From Bacteroidales bacterium MB20-C3-3 (lineage in GTDB: Bacteria; Bacteroidota; Bacteroidia; Bacteroidales; UBA932): a stretch of 64,000 nt of DNA. The first letter of the stretch is position 1. Every line of letters starts with the position of its first letter. Position numbers and translations under genes: made by a program. The stretch is taken from NCBI GenBank assembly GCA_035609245.1, contig CP141202.1, forward strand, positions 992,001 through 1,056,000. The letters run 5' to 3'. Of this stretch, positions 36,279-45,240 are shown in pieces. The notes beneath the pieces were generated by a model, which ran no database searches, was not told the origin of the DNA, and worked only from the letters and a program-made list of their open reading frames with translations.

Positions 36279-37402
36279 TATTGTCTGCAAAAGAAGTTTT
36301 TAATACTATCTGCTATATATTTAATAACCGGGGATTTAAGCTCTGTATGCATCGGAAGAGATAGAACCTCCCCGGACAATCTTTCAGCCACCGCAAGATC
36401 ACATCGGATTGCAACCCTCTCTGCAAAAGCCGGCTGATGATGGATTGGAAAAGGGTAGTATATCATTGTTGGAATCCCTTGTCTCATAAGGTGTTCCTTT
36501 AGCTCATCTCTTCTGCTGCACCTTATGGTAAACTGGTGATATACATGAGTTGAGTAGGGCATCTCTTTGGGTATGACTATCTCTTCAACTCCATTAAGTA
36601 ATTCACAATATGCCTTTGCAGCCATATTTCTTGATGATGAATACTCATCAAGTTTTGAAAGCTTTACCTTAAGTATTGCGGCCTGAATCGTATCAAGTCT
36701 GGAATTACAGCCAACCACATCATGCCTGTATTTAATCCTCTGACCATGATTAGCAATCATTTTTAACCTCTCTGCAATCTCCTGATTCTGTGTAAACATA
36801 GCCCCTCCATCTCCGTAGCATCCAAGATTCTTAGATGGGAAGAAGGATGTACACCCAATATCCCCAATAGTTCCACAATTAATTCTCTCTCCCTCATCTG
36901 TCAGAAATTTTGAGCCAATTGCCTGGGCGTTATCCTCAATAACCTTCAATCCATATCTTTTTGCCATCTCCATGACTTTTGCCATCTCTGCGGATTGACC
37001 AAAAAGATGAACGGGCATAATAGCTTTGGTTTTTTCAGAGATAACCTGTGGTATCTGAGAGGTATCTAAATTAAAATTGTCCGGATGAACATCAACAAGT
37101 ACAGGAGTGAGGCCGAGAAGGGCTACTACCTCAGCAGTAGCGGCGTATGTAAATGCAGGTATAATCACCTCGTCCCCTCTTTCCAAGCCAAGCGACATAA
37201 GAGCAATCTGCAAAGCATCCGTACCATTTGCACAAGTGACTACAAACTTTGAAGAGAGATATTCAGAAAGAGCTGTTGCAAATTCAGAGACCTGGCGACC
37301 ACCAATGAACTGAGTCTCTTTCAAAACATTTTCTATCTCCAGATCAATCTCCTCTTTTATCTTTATGTATTGACCCTTAAGGTCAAGCATCTCTATTTTC
37401 AT
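36278..37402 (-). CDS. DegT/DnrJ/EryC1-family PLP aminotransferase
   Basis: A 374-residue PLP-dependent enzyme of the sugar-aminotransferase family, with the lysine that forms the Schiff base in FFPSKNLGCYGDGGAMF (near K190), ANGTDALQIALMSL and EDNAQAIGS. Family members aminate UDP- or dTDP-4-keto sugars for O-antigen or capsule building; the exact sugar cannot be told. The start at 37402 is set by the upstream TACATTTG element; a longer reading would run through the promoter. It forms a two-gene unit with galE. Confidence 0.92.
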   Translation of the reverse strand: MKIEMLDLKGQYIKIKEEIDLEIENVLKETQFIGGRQVSEFATALSEYLSSKFVVTCANGTDALQIALMSLGLERGDEVIIPAFTYAATAEVVALLGLTPVLVDVHPDNFNLDTSQIPQVISEKTKAIMPVHLFGQSAEMAKVMEMAKRYGLKVIEDNAQAIGSKFLTDEGERINCGTIGDIGCTSFFPSKNLGCYGDGGAMFTQNQEIAERLKMIANHGQRIKYRHDVVGCNSRLDTIQAAILKVKLSKLDEYSSSRNMAAKAYCELLNGVEEIVIPKEMPYSTHVYHQFTIRCSRRDELKEHLMRQGIPTMIYYPFPIHHQPAFAERVAIRCDLAVAERLSGEVLSLPMHTELKSPVIKYIADSIKNFFCRQ

Positions 37403-37409
37403 AATGGTA

Positions 37410-37417
37410 CAAATGTA
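37410..37417 (-). promoter_or_regulatory. Promoter -7 element of the aminotransferase-galE unit
   Basis: TACATTTG on the minus strand, an exact match, 7 nt before the ATG at 37402; a leaderless or very short-leader transcript is predicted. It is divergent from the rpiB promoter 14 bp away. Confidence 0.55.
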
Positions 37418-37431
37418 ATAATTTAAAATGC

Positions 37432-37439
37432 TAACTTTG
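37432..37439 (+). promoter_or_regulatory. rpiB promoter -7 element
   Basis: TAACTTTG, exact consensus, 20 nt before the rpiB ATG at 37460. The -33 region of this promoter overlaps the divergent aminotransferase promoter. Confidence 0.55.
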
Positions 37440-37459
37440 CCCGCGAAAAAATAGAATTT

Positions 37460-37891
37460 ATGAAAATAGGTATTGCTTCTGACCACGCAGGATACGAACT
37501 TAAAGAGATTTTAAAAGAAGAGCTGACAATATTGGGCTACCAGACTGAAGACTTTGGAACTAACTCTCCGGCGAGTATGGACTACCCGGATGTAGCTCAC
37601 CCTCTTGCAAAAGCTGTTGAAAATGGAGATCTGCCACTGGGAATTGCAATTTGTGGTTCAGGGAATGGTATAAGTATGACAGTTAACAAATACCCGGGTA
37701 TAAGAGCCGCTCTATGCTGGAACGAAGAGCTGGCAAAACTTGCAAGAAATCACAACAATGCAAACATCCTTTCACTTCCGGCAAGATTTATTACTCATCA
37801 AGAGGCAATAGCAATTCTTAAATCTTTTCTTGCAGCATCATTTGAAGGAGGAAGACACGAAACCAGAATTAACAAAATTCCCTGCAGATGA
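37460..37891 (+). CDS. rpiB: Ribose-5-phosphate isomerase B
   Basis: A 143-residue RpiB/LacAB-family enzyme interconverting ribose 5-phosphate and ribulose 5-phosphate. N-terminal GIASDHAGYELKE, the active-site cysteine in LGIAICGSGNGISMTVNK (about 65) and the H-N-N-A-N segment are intact. It overlaps truB by 4 bases (ATGA), suggesting coupling with the RNA-modification genes downstream. Confidence 0.95.
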   Translation: MKIGIASDHAGYELKEILKEELTILGYQTEDFGTNSPASMDYPDVAHPLAKAVENGDLPLGIAICGSGNGISMTVNKYPGIRAALCWNEELAKLARNHNNANILSLPARFITHQEAIAILKSFLAASFEGGRHETRINKIPCR

Positions 37892-38640
37892 AAAGTCAGG
37901 AGAATTTTCACATACTTGACAAAAGAAATATTAGTATAAAACTTTCAAGAAACCTGGAGGATTATCCCGGAGGTATTGTTCTTGTCCTTGATAAACCTTT
38001 GAAATGGACATCGGCAGATGCTGTAAGGAAATTAAAATTCAGACTCCAGCGATTTTTCAACCAGAAAAATATTAAGGTAGGGCATGCAGGCACTCTCGAT
38101 CCGCTGGCAACAGGAATTCTCCTTATTTGCATCGGGAAAGCAACGAGAGCAGCAGAAACTCTTCAGTCAGAAGAGAAGGAATATATAGCTGATATATGTT
38201 TTGGAGCAACTACTCCATCCTATGATCTTGAGAAAGAGATTGACGCCACTTTTCCATTTGACCATATAGATCAGGAACTGGTTGAATCTCTGCTTGAAAA
38301 TCTCAAAGGAGAGATTGATCAGATACCCCCTATTTTCTCTGCAAAACTTATTGATGGCCAAAGGGCATATGATATTGCACGAGCAGGAAAAGATGCAGAG
38401 ATGAAGCCTGCCAGGATAAAAATTCATGAACTGGAGGTGATATCATTTAACAAACCTCTTCTTAAGATTGCGATAAGCTGCAGCAAGGGTACATACATCA
38501 GGTCATTTGCCAGAGATATCGGAGTTGCTGCGGGAAGTGGTGCACACCTTACCGCTCTTGTAAGAAGTGCATCCGGACCTTTTAGAATTGAAAATGCACT
38601 TAACATGGACGAAGCTGAAAGAATTTTTGAAATTTTATAA
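37888..38640 (+). CDS. truB: tRNA pseudouridine-55 synthase TruB
   Basis: A 250-residue enzyme that makes pseudouridine 55 in the T-loop of tRNAs. The catalytic Asp lies in HAGTLDPLATGILL (about D70), with LDKPLKWTSADAV upstream and GTYIRSFARDIG downstream. The first 20 residues or so form an extension ahead of the core. Short compared with E. coli TruB since the C-terminal PUA part is minimal. Followed after 75 nt by queA. Confidence 0.95.
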   Translation: MKSQENFHILDKRNISIKLSRNLEDYPGGIVLVLDKPLKWTSADAVRKLKFRLQRFFNQKNIKVGHAGTLDPLATGILLICIGKATRAAETLQSEEKEYIADICFGATTPSYDLEKEIDATFPFDHIDQELVESLLENLKGEIDQIPPIFSAKLIDGQRAYDIARAGKDAEMKPARIKIHELEVISFNKPLLKIAISCSKGTYIRSFARDIGVAAGSGAHLTALVRSASGPFRIENALNMDEAERIFEIL

Positions 38641-38715
38641 TTTTCTATCAATTTTTGAAACTTTTTTTAAAATAATCCGTATAAGAAAGAGTCGTCAACT
38701 TTTTTTTATACAATT

Positions 38716-39765
38716 ATGAAATTATCCCAGTTTAATTACAACCTTCCGGCAGAAGCAATTGCCAAATACCCTTCAAAATACAGAGACGAGTCCAAACTAT
38801 TGGTAATGCACAGAAAGACAGGAGAGATAGAGCATACTACCTTTAAAGAGATTCTAAAATACACAGATGAGAATGATGTATTTGTCTTTAACAACACCAA
38901 GGTTTTTCCGGCAAGGTTATATGGAAATAAGGAGAAAACAGGGGCCGAGATTGAAGTATTCCTTCTGAGAGAATTAAACAGTGACCAGAAATTGTGGGAT
39001 GTTCTTGTTGATCCTGCAAGAAAAATCAGAATCGGAAACAAGCTCTACTTTGGAGAGAATGACAGCCTGGTGGCAGAGGTTATTGACAATACAACCTCCA
39101 GAGGACGCACATTAAGATTTCTTTTTGATGGCACTCACGAGGAGTTTAAATCTACACTCTTTAGAATGGGTGAAATGCCTATTCCCAAATGGATAAGAGC
39201 TAAAGCTGAGAGCGTAGATTCCGAAAGATATCAGACAATTTACGCAGAGAACGAGGGGGCAGTTGCTGCTCCCGCTGCAGGGCTTCACTTTAGCAGAGAA
39301 CTCATTAAAAGGATGGAGATAAAAGGTGTTAATACAACAAGTATTACTCTTCATATGGGGTTAGGGAACTTCAGAACTGTTGATGTTGAAGACTTAAGCA
39401 AGCATAAGATGGACTCTGAGCAGATGGTAATTTCTGAACAGGCTGCAAATGATATAAACAGCGCAAGAGAAAACGGGAAAAAGGTATTTGCAGTTGGAGT
39501 TACGGTTCTGAGAGCAGTTGAAACATCCGTTACAACACAAAACAGAATTAAGCCGTTTAACGGATGGACAAATAAATTTATTTTTCCTCCTCATAATTTT
39601 GCCGTTCCTGATGCTCTCATTTCCAACTTCCACCTGCCTCAGTCAACAATGCTTATGACTGTTGCAGCGTTTGGAGGATATGACAATGTTATGAAGGCAT
39701 ACAATGTAGCGCTGAAGGAGGGTTACAGATTTGGCACATACGGCGATGCAATGCTGATAATATAA
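38716..39765 (+). CDS. queA: S-adenosylmethionine:tRNA ribosyltransferase-isomerase QueA
   Basis: A 349-residue enzyme that moves the ribosyl part of SAM to 7-aminomethyl-deazaguanine in tRNA, making epoxyqueuosine. Typical segments are the N-terminal [23 protein letters not shown], the long ATYQTIYA-like [23 protein letters not shown] and [13 protein letters not shown]. Continues the rpiB-truB cluster. Its stop codon lies inside a perfect 18-bp palindrome. Confidence 0.96.
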   Translation: MKLSQFNYNLPAEAIAKYPSKYRDESKLLVMHRKTGEIEHTTFKEILKYTDENDVFVFNNTKVFPARLYGNKEKTGAEIEVFLLRELNSDQKLWDVLVDPARKIRIGNKLYFGENDSLVAEVIDNTTSRGRTLRFLFDGTHEEFKSTLFRMGEMPIPKWIRAKAESVDSERYQTIYAENEGAVAAPAAGLHFSRELIKRMEIKGVNTTSITLHMGLGNFRTVDVEDLSKHKMDSEQMVISEQAANDINSARENGKKVFAVGVTVLRAVETSVTTQNRIKPFNGWTNKFIFPPHNFAVPDALISNFHLPQSTMLMTVAAFGGYDNVMKAYNVALKEGYRFGTYGDAMLII

Positions 39766-39778
39766 GGTATACCTTATA
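39761..39778. repeat. Perfect 18-bp palindrome over the queA stop codon
   Basis: TATAAGGTATACCTTATA is identical to its reverse complement and includes the queA TAA. There is no loop or following T-run, so it fits a dimer-binding site better than a terminator. Confidence 0.5.
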
Positions 39779-39815
39779 AGGGAACTTTTCTTTCCAATCA
39801 TTTATAAAAATTATC

Positions 39816-39833
39816 TCTTTCCTTAAAGAAAGA
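39816..39833. repeat. Small hairpin in the queA-dprA gap
   Basis: TCTTTC (39816-39821) pairs with GAAAGA (39828-39833) around a 6-nt loop. It directly precedes the longer hairpin that reaches into dprA. Confidence 0.35.
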
Positions 39834-39834
39834 C

Positions 39835-39898
39835 AATTTCATCGGGATAACTAACTCTAACTTTATAAAAAAAGTTGAGAATGTATCCCGATGAAATT
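39835..39898 (+). promoter_or_regulatory. Long hairpin spanning the dprA start
   Basis: Fifteen bases at 39835-39849 (AATTTCATCGGGATA) are the perfect reverse complement of 39884-39898, which are codons 2-6 of dprA. Inside, AACTTT (39859-39864) pairs with AAAGTT (39871-39876) around a 6-nt loop. The ATG at 39881 falls in the internal loop between the two stems. In mRNA this would hide the start region. Confidence 0.5.
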
Positions 39899-40990
39899 AT
39901 TTATGCAATTGCTCTAAGTTCAATTTTTAGGTACAAGGTTGAGATGCCAAGAAAGATTATTGACACATTTGGCTCAGCCGCCTCTCTGTTTACAATGAAC
40001 AAAGATGAGCTGGAGGACTTATTCGGAAGGGGGAGCAGATATGCAGGGGAGATTATAACAGGCAAAGAGCTTGATAGCGCAGAAAAAGAGGTGTGCTGGT
40101 GCAAAGAGAAGGGGATAAAAATTCACCTGCTTGGATGCCATAACTATCCTGAACAACTACTATCCTGCCAGGATGCCCCAGTTGTTTTCTATTCAATAGG
40201 TACCGCAAATATCAGCAGTGATAAAATCATTGCTGTAGTTGGGACCAGAGAGGCTTCTGCAAGAGGGACAGAGGAGTGTAGGATGGTTGTAAAGGGGCTT
40301 TCAGAGAGCGGACTATCCCCTGTTATTGCGAGCGGACTGGCTTACGGTATTGATATTACAGCTCACAAAAGCGCTCTTGAATTCAATCTTGAAACAATAG
40401 CAGTTCTCGCAAATCCTCTGGATAGAATCTATCCCAGGGCTCATACCTCATATGCCAGGGCAATAATAAAAAATGGAGCTCTGGTCACTGAATTCCCAAG
40501 GGGAAGCATAGACTTTAAAATAAATTTTGTACAGAGAAACAGATTGATTGCCGGATTATCAAAAGCCACAATAGTAGTTGAATCAAGAAAAAAGGGGGGT
40601 GCTCTTACCACAGCTGAACTTGCAGATTCATATTCCCGTGAAGTCTTTGCCCTTCCCGGAAGAATAACGGATATAAGATCTGAAGGATGCAACAAACTTA
40701 TTGCAAATAATGAAGCTACTATTTACACAGGGACTGAAGCTCTTCTCTCAGCTCTGAACTGGCATAGTAAAAATTCTATCAAGGGAGAAAGTACGGGATA
40801 CCTCTTTTATAACGGAGATCCCGTTAAAGAAAAAATATTAGTAGCTTTGAAACTTAATCCCGGCATATCCCTGGACGAACTTTGCCATATTACTGCTATT
40901 TCTGTTAAGGATCTGACAGCTGCCATGCTGGAGCTGGAGATAGATGGATTTGTCGTTCAGACAGCCGGGAGGAGATTTTTAGCCAAATAA
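39881..40990 (+). CDS. dprA: DNA processing protein DprA
   Basis: A 369-residue protein that loads RecA on incoming single-stranded DNA during natural transformation; also widely kept in non-competent bacteria. An N-terminal helical SAM-like region, then the Rossmann DprA domain (VVGTREASARG, SGLAYGIDITAHKSAL, FPRGSIDFKINFVQRNRLIAGLSKATIVVES) and a C-terminal winged helix (about 310-369). Start: ATG 39881; a TTG two codons upstream is possible. The start lies within a long hairpin. tatD follows after 14 nt. Confidence 0.94.
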   Translation: MYPDEIIYAIALSSIFRYKVEMPRKIIDTFGSAASLFTMNKDELEDLFGRGSRYAGEIITGKELDSAEKEVCWCKEKGIKIHLLGCHNYPEQLLSCQDAPVVFYSIGTANISSDKIIAVVGTREASARGTEECRMVVKGLSESGLSPVIASGLAYGIDITAHKSALEFNLETIAVLANPLDRIYPRAHTSYARAIIKNGALVTEFPRGSIDFKINFVQRNRLIAGLSKATIVVESRKKGGALTTAELADSYSREVFALPGRITDIRSEGCNKLIANNEATIYTGTEALLSALNWHSKNSIKGESTGYLFYNGDPVKEKILVALKLNPGISLDELCHITAISVKDLTAAMLELEIDGFVVQTAGRRFLAK

Positions 40991-41004
40991 ATCATCTTAA
41001 TTGA

Positions 41005-41781
41005 ATGTTTAAATTAATAGATACCCATACTCACCTATATGACGAGGCTTTTTTACCGGACTGCCAAGAGGTTGTTGAGAGGGCCAGGGAGGTGGGTATA
41101 AAAGCCTGTGTGCTTCCGGCAATTGATAAAGAGGCTCACAAATATTTACTCGACTGTGAGGCAAAGTTTAAAGGATATGCATTTGCGGCTTCAGGCCTGC
41201 ATCCTACATCAGTAAACAGCAACTGGAGAGAAGAACTTGAGTATGTTTTTAAAGAGACATCATTAAGAGATTATATTGCCATTGGCGAAATAGGTATGGA
41301 CGGGTACTGGTCCAGAGAATTTATGGAGGAGCAGGCTATTGTGTTTCAGGAGCAACTTAACCTGGCCTCTTCACTTAATCTCCCTGTAATTATACACTCA
41401 AGGGACTCCTATAATGAAATTTTTAAGGTTCTTGAAAATTGCAAAAATCTTAATTTAAAGGGGGTCTTTCATGCATTTTCAGGGAGCAGGGAGATATTCA
41501 GCCGAATCAGAAAATATGGGGATTTTAAAGCAGGTATAGGGGGAGTTATTACATACAAAAATTCGCATATCGCCAATACTGTAAAAGAGATAGGGCTGGA
41601 GAACATAATTCTTGAAACTGACTCACCTTGGTTAACTCCTGTTCCTCACAGAGGAAAAAGAAATGAACCCTCTTATATCAGGATTGTCGCCGATAAACTT
41701 GCTGAGATTTTCAATCTTCCGGTGGAAGAAATTGCTTCAATTACATCAAATAGTGCGACAAATTTATTTAACTTGCAATAA
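41005..41781 (+). CDS. TatD-family metal-dependent hydrolase
   Basis: A 258-residue TIM-barrel phosphohydrolase/DNase family protein. Metal-binding H-x-H in DTHTHLYDEAF, the conserved Glu in AIGEIGMD, His in VIIHSRDSY and GVFHAFSGS, and Asp in ETDSPWLTP are all present. TatD-family enzymes have been described as 3'-5' exonucleases and as D-aminoacyl-tRNA deacylase-like; the substrate here is open. Located between dprA and ansA in a likely three-gene operon. Confidence 0.94.
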   Translation: MFKLIDTHTHLYDEAFLPDCQEVVERAREVGIKACVLPAIDKEAHKYLLDCEAKFKGYAFAASGLHPTSVNSNWREELEYVFKETSLRDYIAIGEIGMDGYWSREFMEEQAIVFQEQLNLASSLNLPVIIHSRDSYNEIFKVLENCKNLNLKGVFHAFSGSREIFSRIRKYGDFKAGIGGVITYKNSHIANTVKEIGLENIILETDSPWLTPVPHRGKRNEPSYIRIVADKLAEIFNLPVEEIASITSNSATNLFNLQ

Positions 41782-41795
41782 GAAAACCCTATCCG

Positions 41796-42827
41796 ATGAA
41801 TTCTTCAATACTTTTAATCTATACAGGTGGCACGATTGGGATGAAACAGGATCCTGCAACAGGAGCCCTCAAGCCATTTAATTTTAATCAGATTTTGCAA
41901 GAGGTCCCTGAATTAAGAAAATTCGGATGCAAAATTGACACCTTTTCCTTTGAACCGCCTATTGACTCTTCCGATGTTCAGGTAGGATTTTGGATAGAGA
42001 TAGCAGAGCTAATTGAGCAAAATTATCATAACTATGATGGTTTTGTAGTACTCCACGGCACAGACACAATGTCCTATTCCGCATCTGCTCTGAGTTTTAT
42101 GCTGGAGAACCTCACTAAGCCTGTTATATTTACCGGAAGCCAGCTTCCGATAGGTATGCTAAGAACTGACGGCAAAGAGAATCTGATATCATCAATAGAG
42201 ATTGCAGCTGCCAGGGATAATAATGGAAAGGCTATTGTACCTGAAGTATGTGTTTACTTTGAAAGTCAACTTTACAGAGGAAACAGAACAACAAAATACA
42301 ATGCAGAAAATTTCAGGGCATTCAGATCCGCAAACTTTCCGGTACTGGCAGATATCGGCATACATATAAGATACAACGACTCCCTGATTATCAGGTCTCC
42401 GGAGGAGAACCAATTTAAAATACACACAAATCTTGATACATCTGTTGCAATTCTAAAAATTTTCCCGGGGATCACTGAGGAATTTATAAAATCATTCCTT
42501 TCAATAAAAAACATTAAGGCAATAATTCTGGAAACTTACGGTTCAGGAAATGCACCCACATCTGAATGGTTTATTAATGCTCTTAAAGAGGCTATTAACA
42601 GAGAAATTATAATTCTTAATGTCACTCAGTGTCACGCAGGTAAGGTAGATATGGAGGCATATTCAACAGGGATAATATTAAAAGAGATTGGGGTCGTCAG
42701 CGGATATGACAGCACCACAGAGGCGGCTCTGACAAAATTATTTTTTTTACTTGGGCAGGAAAATGAAATTCAGAATGTTAAAAAGAGACTATCGGAAAAT
42801 TTGCGGGGGGAAATTACAATCAATTAG
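41796..42827 (+). CDS. ansA: L-asparaginase, type I (cytoplasmic)
   Basis: A 343-residue enzyme hydrolysing L-asparagine to aspartate and ammonia. Both active-site threonine motifs are present: YTGGTIGM at the N-terminus and VLHGTDTMSYSA. No signal peptide, so it is the cytoplasmic AnsA type. Last gene of the dprA-tatD-ansA unit, 14 nt after tatD. Its product can feed the aspartase encoded at 11847. Confidence 0.93.
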   Translation: MNSSILLIYTGGTIGMKQDPATGALKPFNFNQILQEVPELRKFGCKIDTFSFEPPIDSSDVQVGFWIEIAELIEQNYHNYDGFVVLHGTDTMSYSASALSFMLENLTKPVIFTGSQLPIGMLRTDGKENLISSIEIAAARDNNGKAIVPEVCVYFESQLYRGNRTTKYNAENFRAFRSANFPVLADIGIHIRYNDSLIIRSPEENQFKIHTNLDTSVAILKIFPGITEEFIKSFLSIKNIKAIILETYGSGNAPTSEWFINALKEAINREIIILNVTQCHAGKVDMEAYSTGIILKEIGVVSGYDSTTEAALTKLFFLLGQENEIQNVKKRLSENLRGEITIN

Positions 42828-42830
42828 CGC

Positions 42831-42849
42831 GAATTAAAAAATTCTTTTT
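42831..42849 (+). terminator. Weak hairpin with T-run after ansA
   Basis: GAATT and AATTC around an AAAA loop, then TTTTT. The stem is only 5 A/T-rich base pairs, so efficient termination is doubtful. Confidence 0.3.
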
Positions 42850-42858
42850 AAATTGCAC

Positions 42859-42866
42859 GATATTTG
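42859..42866 (+). promoter_or_regulatory. Possible -7 element for the exbB operon
   Basis: GATATTTG matches TAnnTTTG except at the first base. It lies 65 nt before the exbB ATG in the 104-nt gap after ansA. Confidence 0.3.
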
Positions 42867-42931
42867 GCGATAATAGAAAACAAATAACTATTTAAAATAC
42901 ATTGTTTAATACTTTAATCATTCAAAAATTT

Positions 42932-43702
42932 ATGAAAAAACTTTTCATGTTTTTGGCAGTAGTTGGCTTCATGACCATTTCTGCACAGTACCTTGCTGCT
43001 CAAACTCCGGAGGAGACAGCCGCTCCAGCCGCAACTGAGACTGTTGATCAGTCTGGAACAGTTCAGCAGGAGATTCCGATTCACCAGCAACTTAAGGCTA
43101 AGTTCATTGAGGGGGGCGCAGGATTTATGGCTTCCATTCTTATCGTTCTTATTTTAGGTCTTGCAATTGCCATCGAAAGAATTATTTATCTGAACATGGC
43201 TACAACCAATACAGAAAAACTTTTAAAAGAAATTGAAGAGGCTTTTGCAACAGGTGGTGTTGAGGCTGCTAAAGAGGTTTGCCGTAATACAAAAGGTCCG
43301 GTTGCTTCAATTTTCTATCAAGGTATCTCTCGTATGGACGAGGGTGTTGAGGTTGTTGAAAAATCAGTTGTTTCATATGGTGGAGTTCAAATGAGCCAGA
43401 TGGAAAGTGGTCTTACCTGGATCTCTCTTTTCATTGCAACAGCTCCTATGCTTGGCTTCCTTGGAACAGTTATCGGTCTTATCCAGGCTTTCGACTCTAT
43501 TGAGGCAGCCGGTGATATCTCCCCTAACGTTGTTGCCGGTGGTATGAAAGTGGCTTTGATCACAACTGTAGGTGGTCTGGTAGTAGGTATTATTCTTCAG
43601 ATTCTGTATAACTACATTGTGTCTAAGATCGACTCAATCGTAATCTCTATGGAAGATGCCTCTATCTCACTTATTGATATCCTGGTAAAAGCTAAAAAAT
43701 AA
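42932..43702 (+). CDS. exbB: MotA/TolQ/ExbB-family proton channel
   Basis: A 256-residue inner-membrane protein of the ExbB/TolQ family. Unlike E. coli ExbB it begins with a cleavable-type signal peptide (about 1-22) and a Pro/Ala/Thr/Glu-rich spacer before the first TM helix (about 60-82). The MotA_ExbB domain with two further TM helices follows (GLTWISLFIATAPMLGFLGTVIGLIQAFD and VALITTVGGLVVGIILQILYN). With ExbD it uses the proton gradient to drive TonB. ATG 42932 is chosen over a TTG ten codons upstream, as it starts the signal peptide. First gene of a four-gene operon. Confidence 0.93.
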   Translation: MKKLFMFLAVVGFMTISAQYLAAQTPEETAAPAATETVDQSGTVQQEIPIHQQLKAKFIEGGAGFMASILIVLILGLAIAIERIIYLNMATTNTEKLLKEIEEAFATGGVEAAKEVCRNTKGPVASIFYQGISRMDEGVEVVEKSVVSYGGVQMSQMESGLTWISLFIATAPMLGFLGTVIGLIQAFDSIEAAGDISPNVVAGGMKVALITTVGGLVVGIILQILYNYIVSKIDSIVISMEDASISLIDILVKAKK

Positions 43703-43707
43703 CAACT

Positions 43708-44118
43708 ATGTCAAAATTTACTAAATATTTACTATATATACTGTTTGCAGTATCATTAGTATTTATCATAGGCTTCTTTGTCAATCAGGATGCAATGCTG
43801 GATTCTTTCCTGTATTACACATACGCCCTGGTTGCAATAGCATTGGTGGCAGCGTTCATACTTCCTATGATCAAGCTGTTCAGCAATCCTAAGGGGCTTA
43901 AGAAGATGCTTATGTTCCTGTTAATTGCAGTTGTATTAATAGGAGTCTCCTACGCTCTTGCGTCAAGTGAGCCTCTTGTTGTTAAAACAAATATTGAGGC
44001 TTCTGAGAATGCACTTAGACTCACAGATGCAGGCCTCATACTAACTTACATCCTTTCAGCATTTGCATTCCTTGCAATTCTGCTTGGTGGCGTTGTAAAA
44101 ATGGTTAGAAACCGCTAA
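43708..44118 (+). CDS. Small four-helix membrane protein between exbB and exbD
   Basis: A 136-residue protein with four predicted TM helices (about 6-24, 36-56, 66-84 and 108-130), short basic loops and a final basic MVRNR. No known domain is recognised. It lies 5 nt after exbB and 29 nt before exbD, so it must be made together with the proton-channel complex and may be an accessory subunit. Similar small membrane proteins occur at this place in Bacteroidota exb operons; their function is not established. Confidence 0.85.
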   Translation: MSKFTKYLLYILFAVSLVFIIGFFVNQDAMLDSFLYYTYALVAIALVAAFILPMIKLFSNPKGLKKMLMFLLIAVVLIGVSYALASSEPLVVKTNIEASENALRLTDAGLILTYILSAFAFLAILLGGVVKMVRNR

Positions 44119-44147
44119 TAAGTAACAGATTAATAAAAAATAAAGAT

Positions 44148-44723
44148 ATGGCTAGACCAGCACAGCAATTACCGTCATCTTCACTGGCTGATATTGCCTT
44201 CATGGTTCTCATATTCTTTCTGTTGGTATCAACAATGGATCAGGAGATGGGTCTGCAGCGTCGTCTGCCACCTATGCCGGATCCAAACCAGAAGACAGAC
44301 GATGTTCAGATAAAACGTCGTAATATTATGGTTGTTAGAATCAACGACGCAGACCGTCTGCTTGCAGGGGGTGTGCCGATGGATGTGAGCATGCTAAAGG
44401 AAAAGGCTAAGGAGTTCCTTCTTAATCCGATGAATGATGAGAATCTTCCGGAAAAAGAGGACAAGGTGATAGAGGGTTTTGGCTCTTATCCGATCTCAAA
44501 AGGCGTTATCTCGTTACAAAATACCCGCGGTACTAGTTACAATGCATATTTAAAAGTTCAGAACGAACTTGTAAAAGCAGTTAACGAAATCCGTGATGAG
44601 TTTGCACTGGCTAACTTCGGCAAAATTTATTTGAAACTGGATGAAGACAGGCAGAGAATAGTAAGAGATGCAATTCCTCAGAATATTTCGGAGGCAGATC
44701 CAAAAGATACAGGTAGGAAATAA
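44148..44723 (+). CDS. exbD: ExbD/TolR-family protein (first copy)
   Basis: A 191-residue bitopic protein: short cytoplasmic N-terminus, a single TM helix (about 14-34) with the proton-carrying Asp in SSLADIAFMVLIFFLL, then a periplasmic domain with an extended insertion (about 85-140). Two ExbD paralogues in a row are usual in Bacteroidota. This one is longer than E. coli ExbD (141 residues) and lacks a clear QxxVxL-type start of the periplasmic fold. Confidence 0.92.
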   Translation: MARPAQQLPSSSLADIAFMVLIFFLLVSTMDQEMGLQRRLPPMPDPNQKTDDVQIKRRNIMVVRINDADRLLAGGVPMDVSMLKEKAKEFLLNPMNDENLPEKEDKVIEGFGSYPISKGVISLQNTRGTSYNAYLKVQNELVKAVNEIRDEFALANFGKIYLKLDEDRQRIVRDAIPQNISEADPKDTGRK

Positions 44724-44742
44724 TAAAAAATAACAAAGAACA

Positions 44743-45219
44743 ATGGCAAAATTTTCAAGAAAAGGTAAGGGAGGTACACCAGAACTTAGTACCTCATCTC
44801 TTGCGGACATTGTGTTCATGATTCTGTTGTTTTTTATGGTTACCACCAGTATGAGACAAACAGAAAGAATGGTTGCTATAAAGATGCCGGCGGCTTCTGA
44901 AATAGCAAAACTTGAAAGAAAAGACTTGGCTGCATATATTTATGTAGGTTCACCTATGCCTCATTTACAGGCACAGTTTGGAACGGACTCAAGAATTCAG
45001 CTAAACGACTCTTTCAAATCAGTTGACGATATCCGCGACTTCATTGCTGCAGAGCGTGAAACATTAAGCGAAGCAGACCGTCAGTTTATGACAATTTCTA
45101 TCAAAGCAGACGAGAATGTTCGTATGGGTATTATTACAGACATTAAACAAGAGTTAAGAAGAACTTCTGCTCTTAAGATAATGTATGCAGCCAGAAAGGC
45201 TACGCCTTCTGGAATGTAA
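44743..45219 (+). CDS. exbD: ExbD/TolR-family protein (second copy)
   Basis: A 158-residue ExbD paralogue with the same membrane motif (TSSLADIVFMILLFFMVTTSM, Asp in the TM helix at about 23) and a periplasmic domain of normal size. Last gene of the exb operon; a strong hairpin terminator follows. It may pair with the first ExbD in a mixed ExbB5D2 complex. Confidence 0.92.
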   Translation: MAKFSRKGKGGTPELSTSSLADIVFMILLFFMVTTSMRQTERMVAIKMPAASEIAKLERKDLAAYIYVGSPMPHLQAQFGTDSRIQLNDSFKSVDDIRDFIAAERETLSEADRQFMTISIKADENVRMGIITDIKQELRRTSALKIMYAARKATPSGM

Positions 45220-45240
45220 TACCGGTAGAAACAAAGGAGG

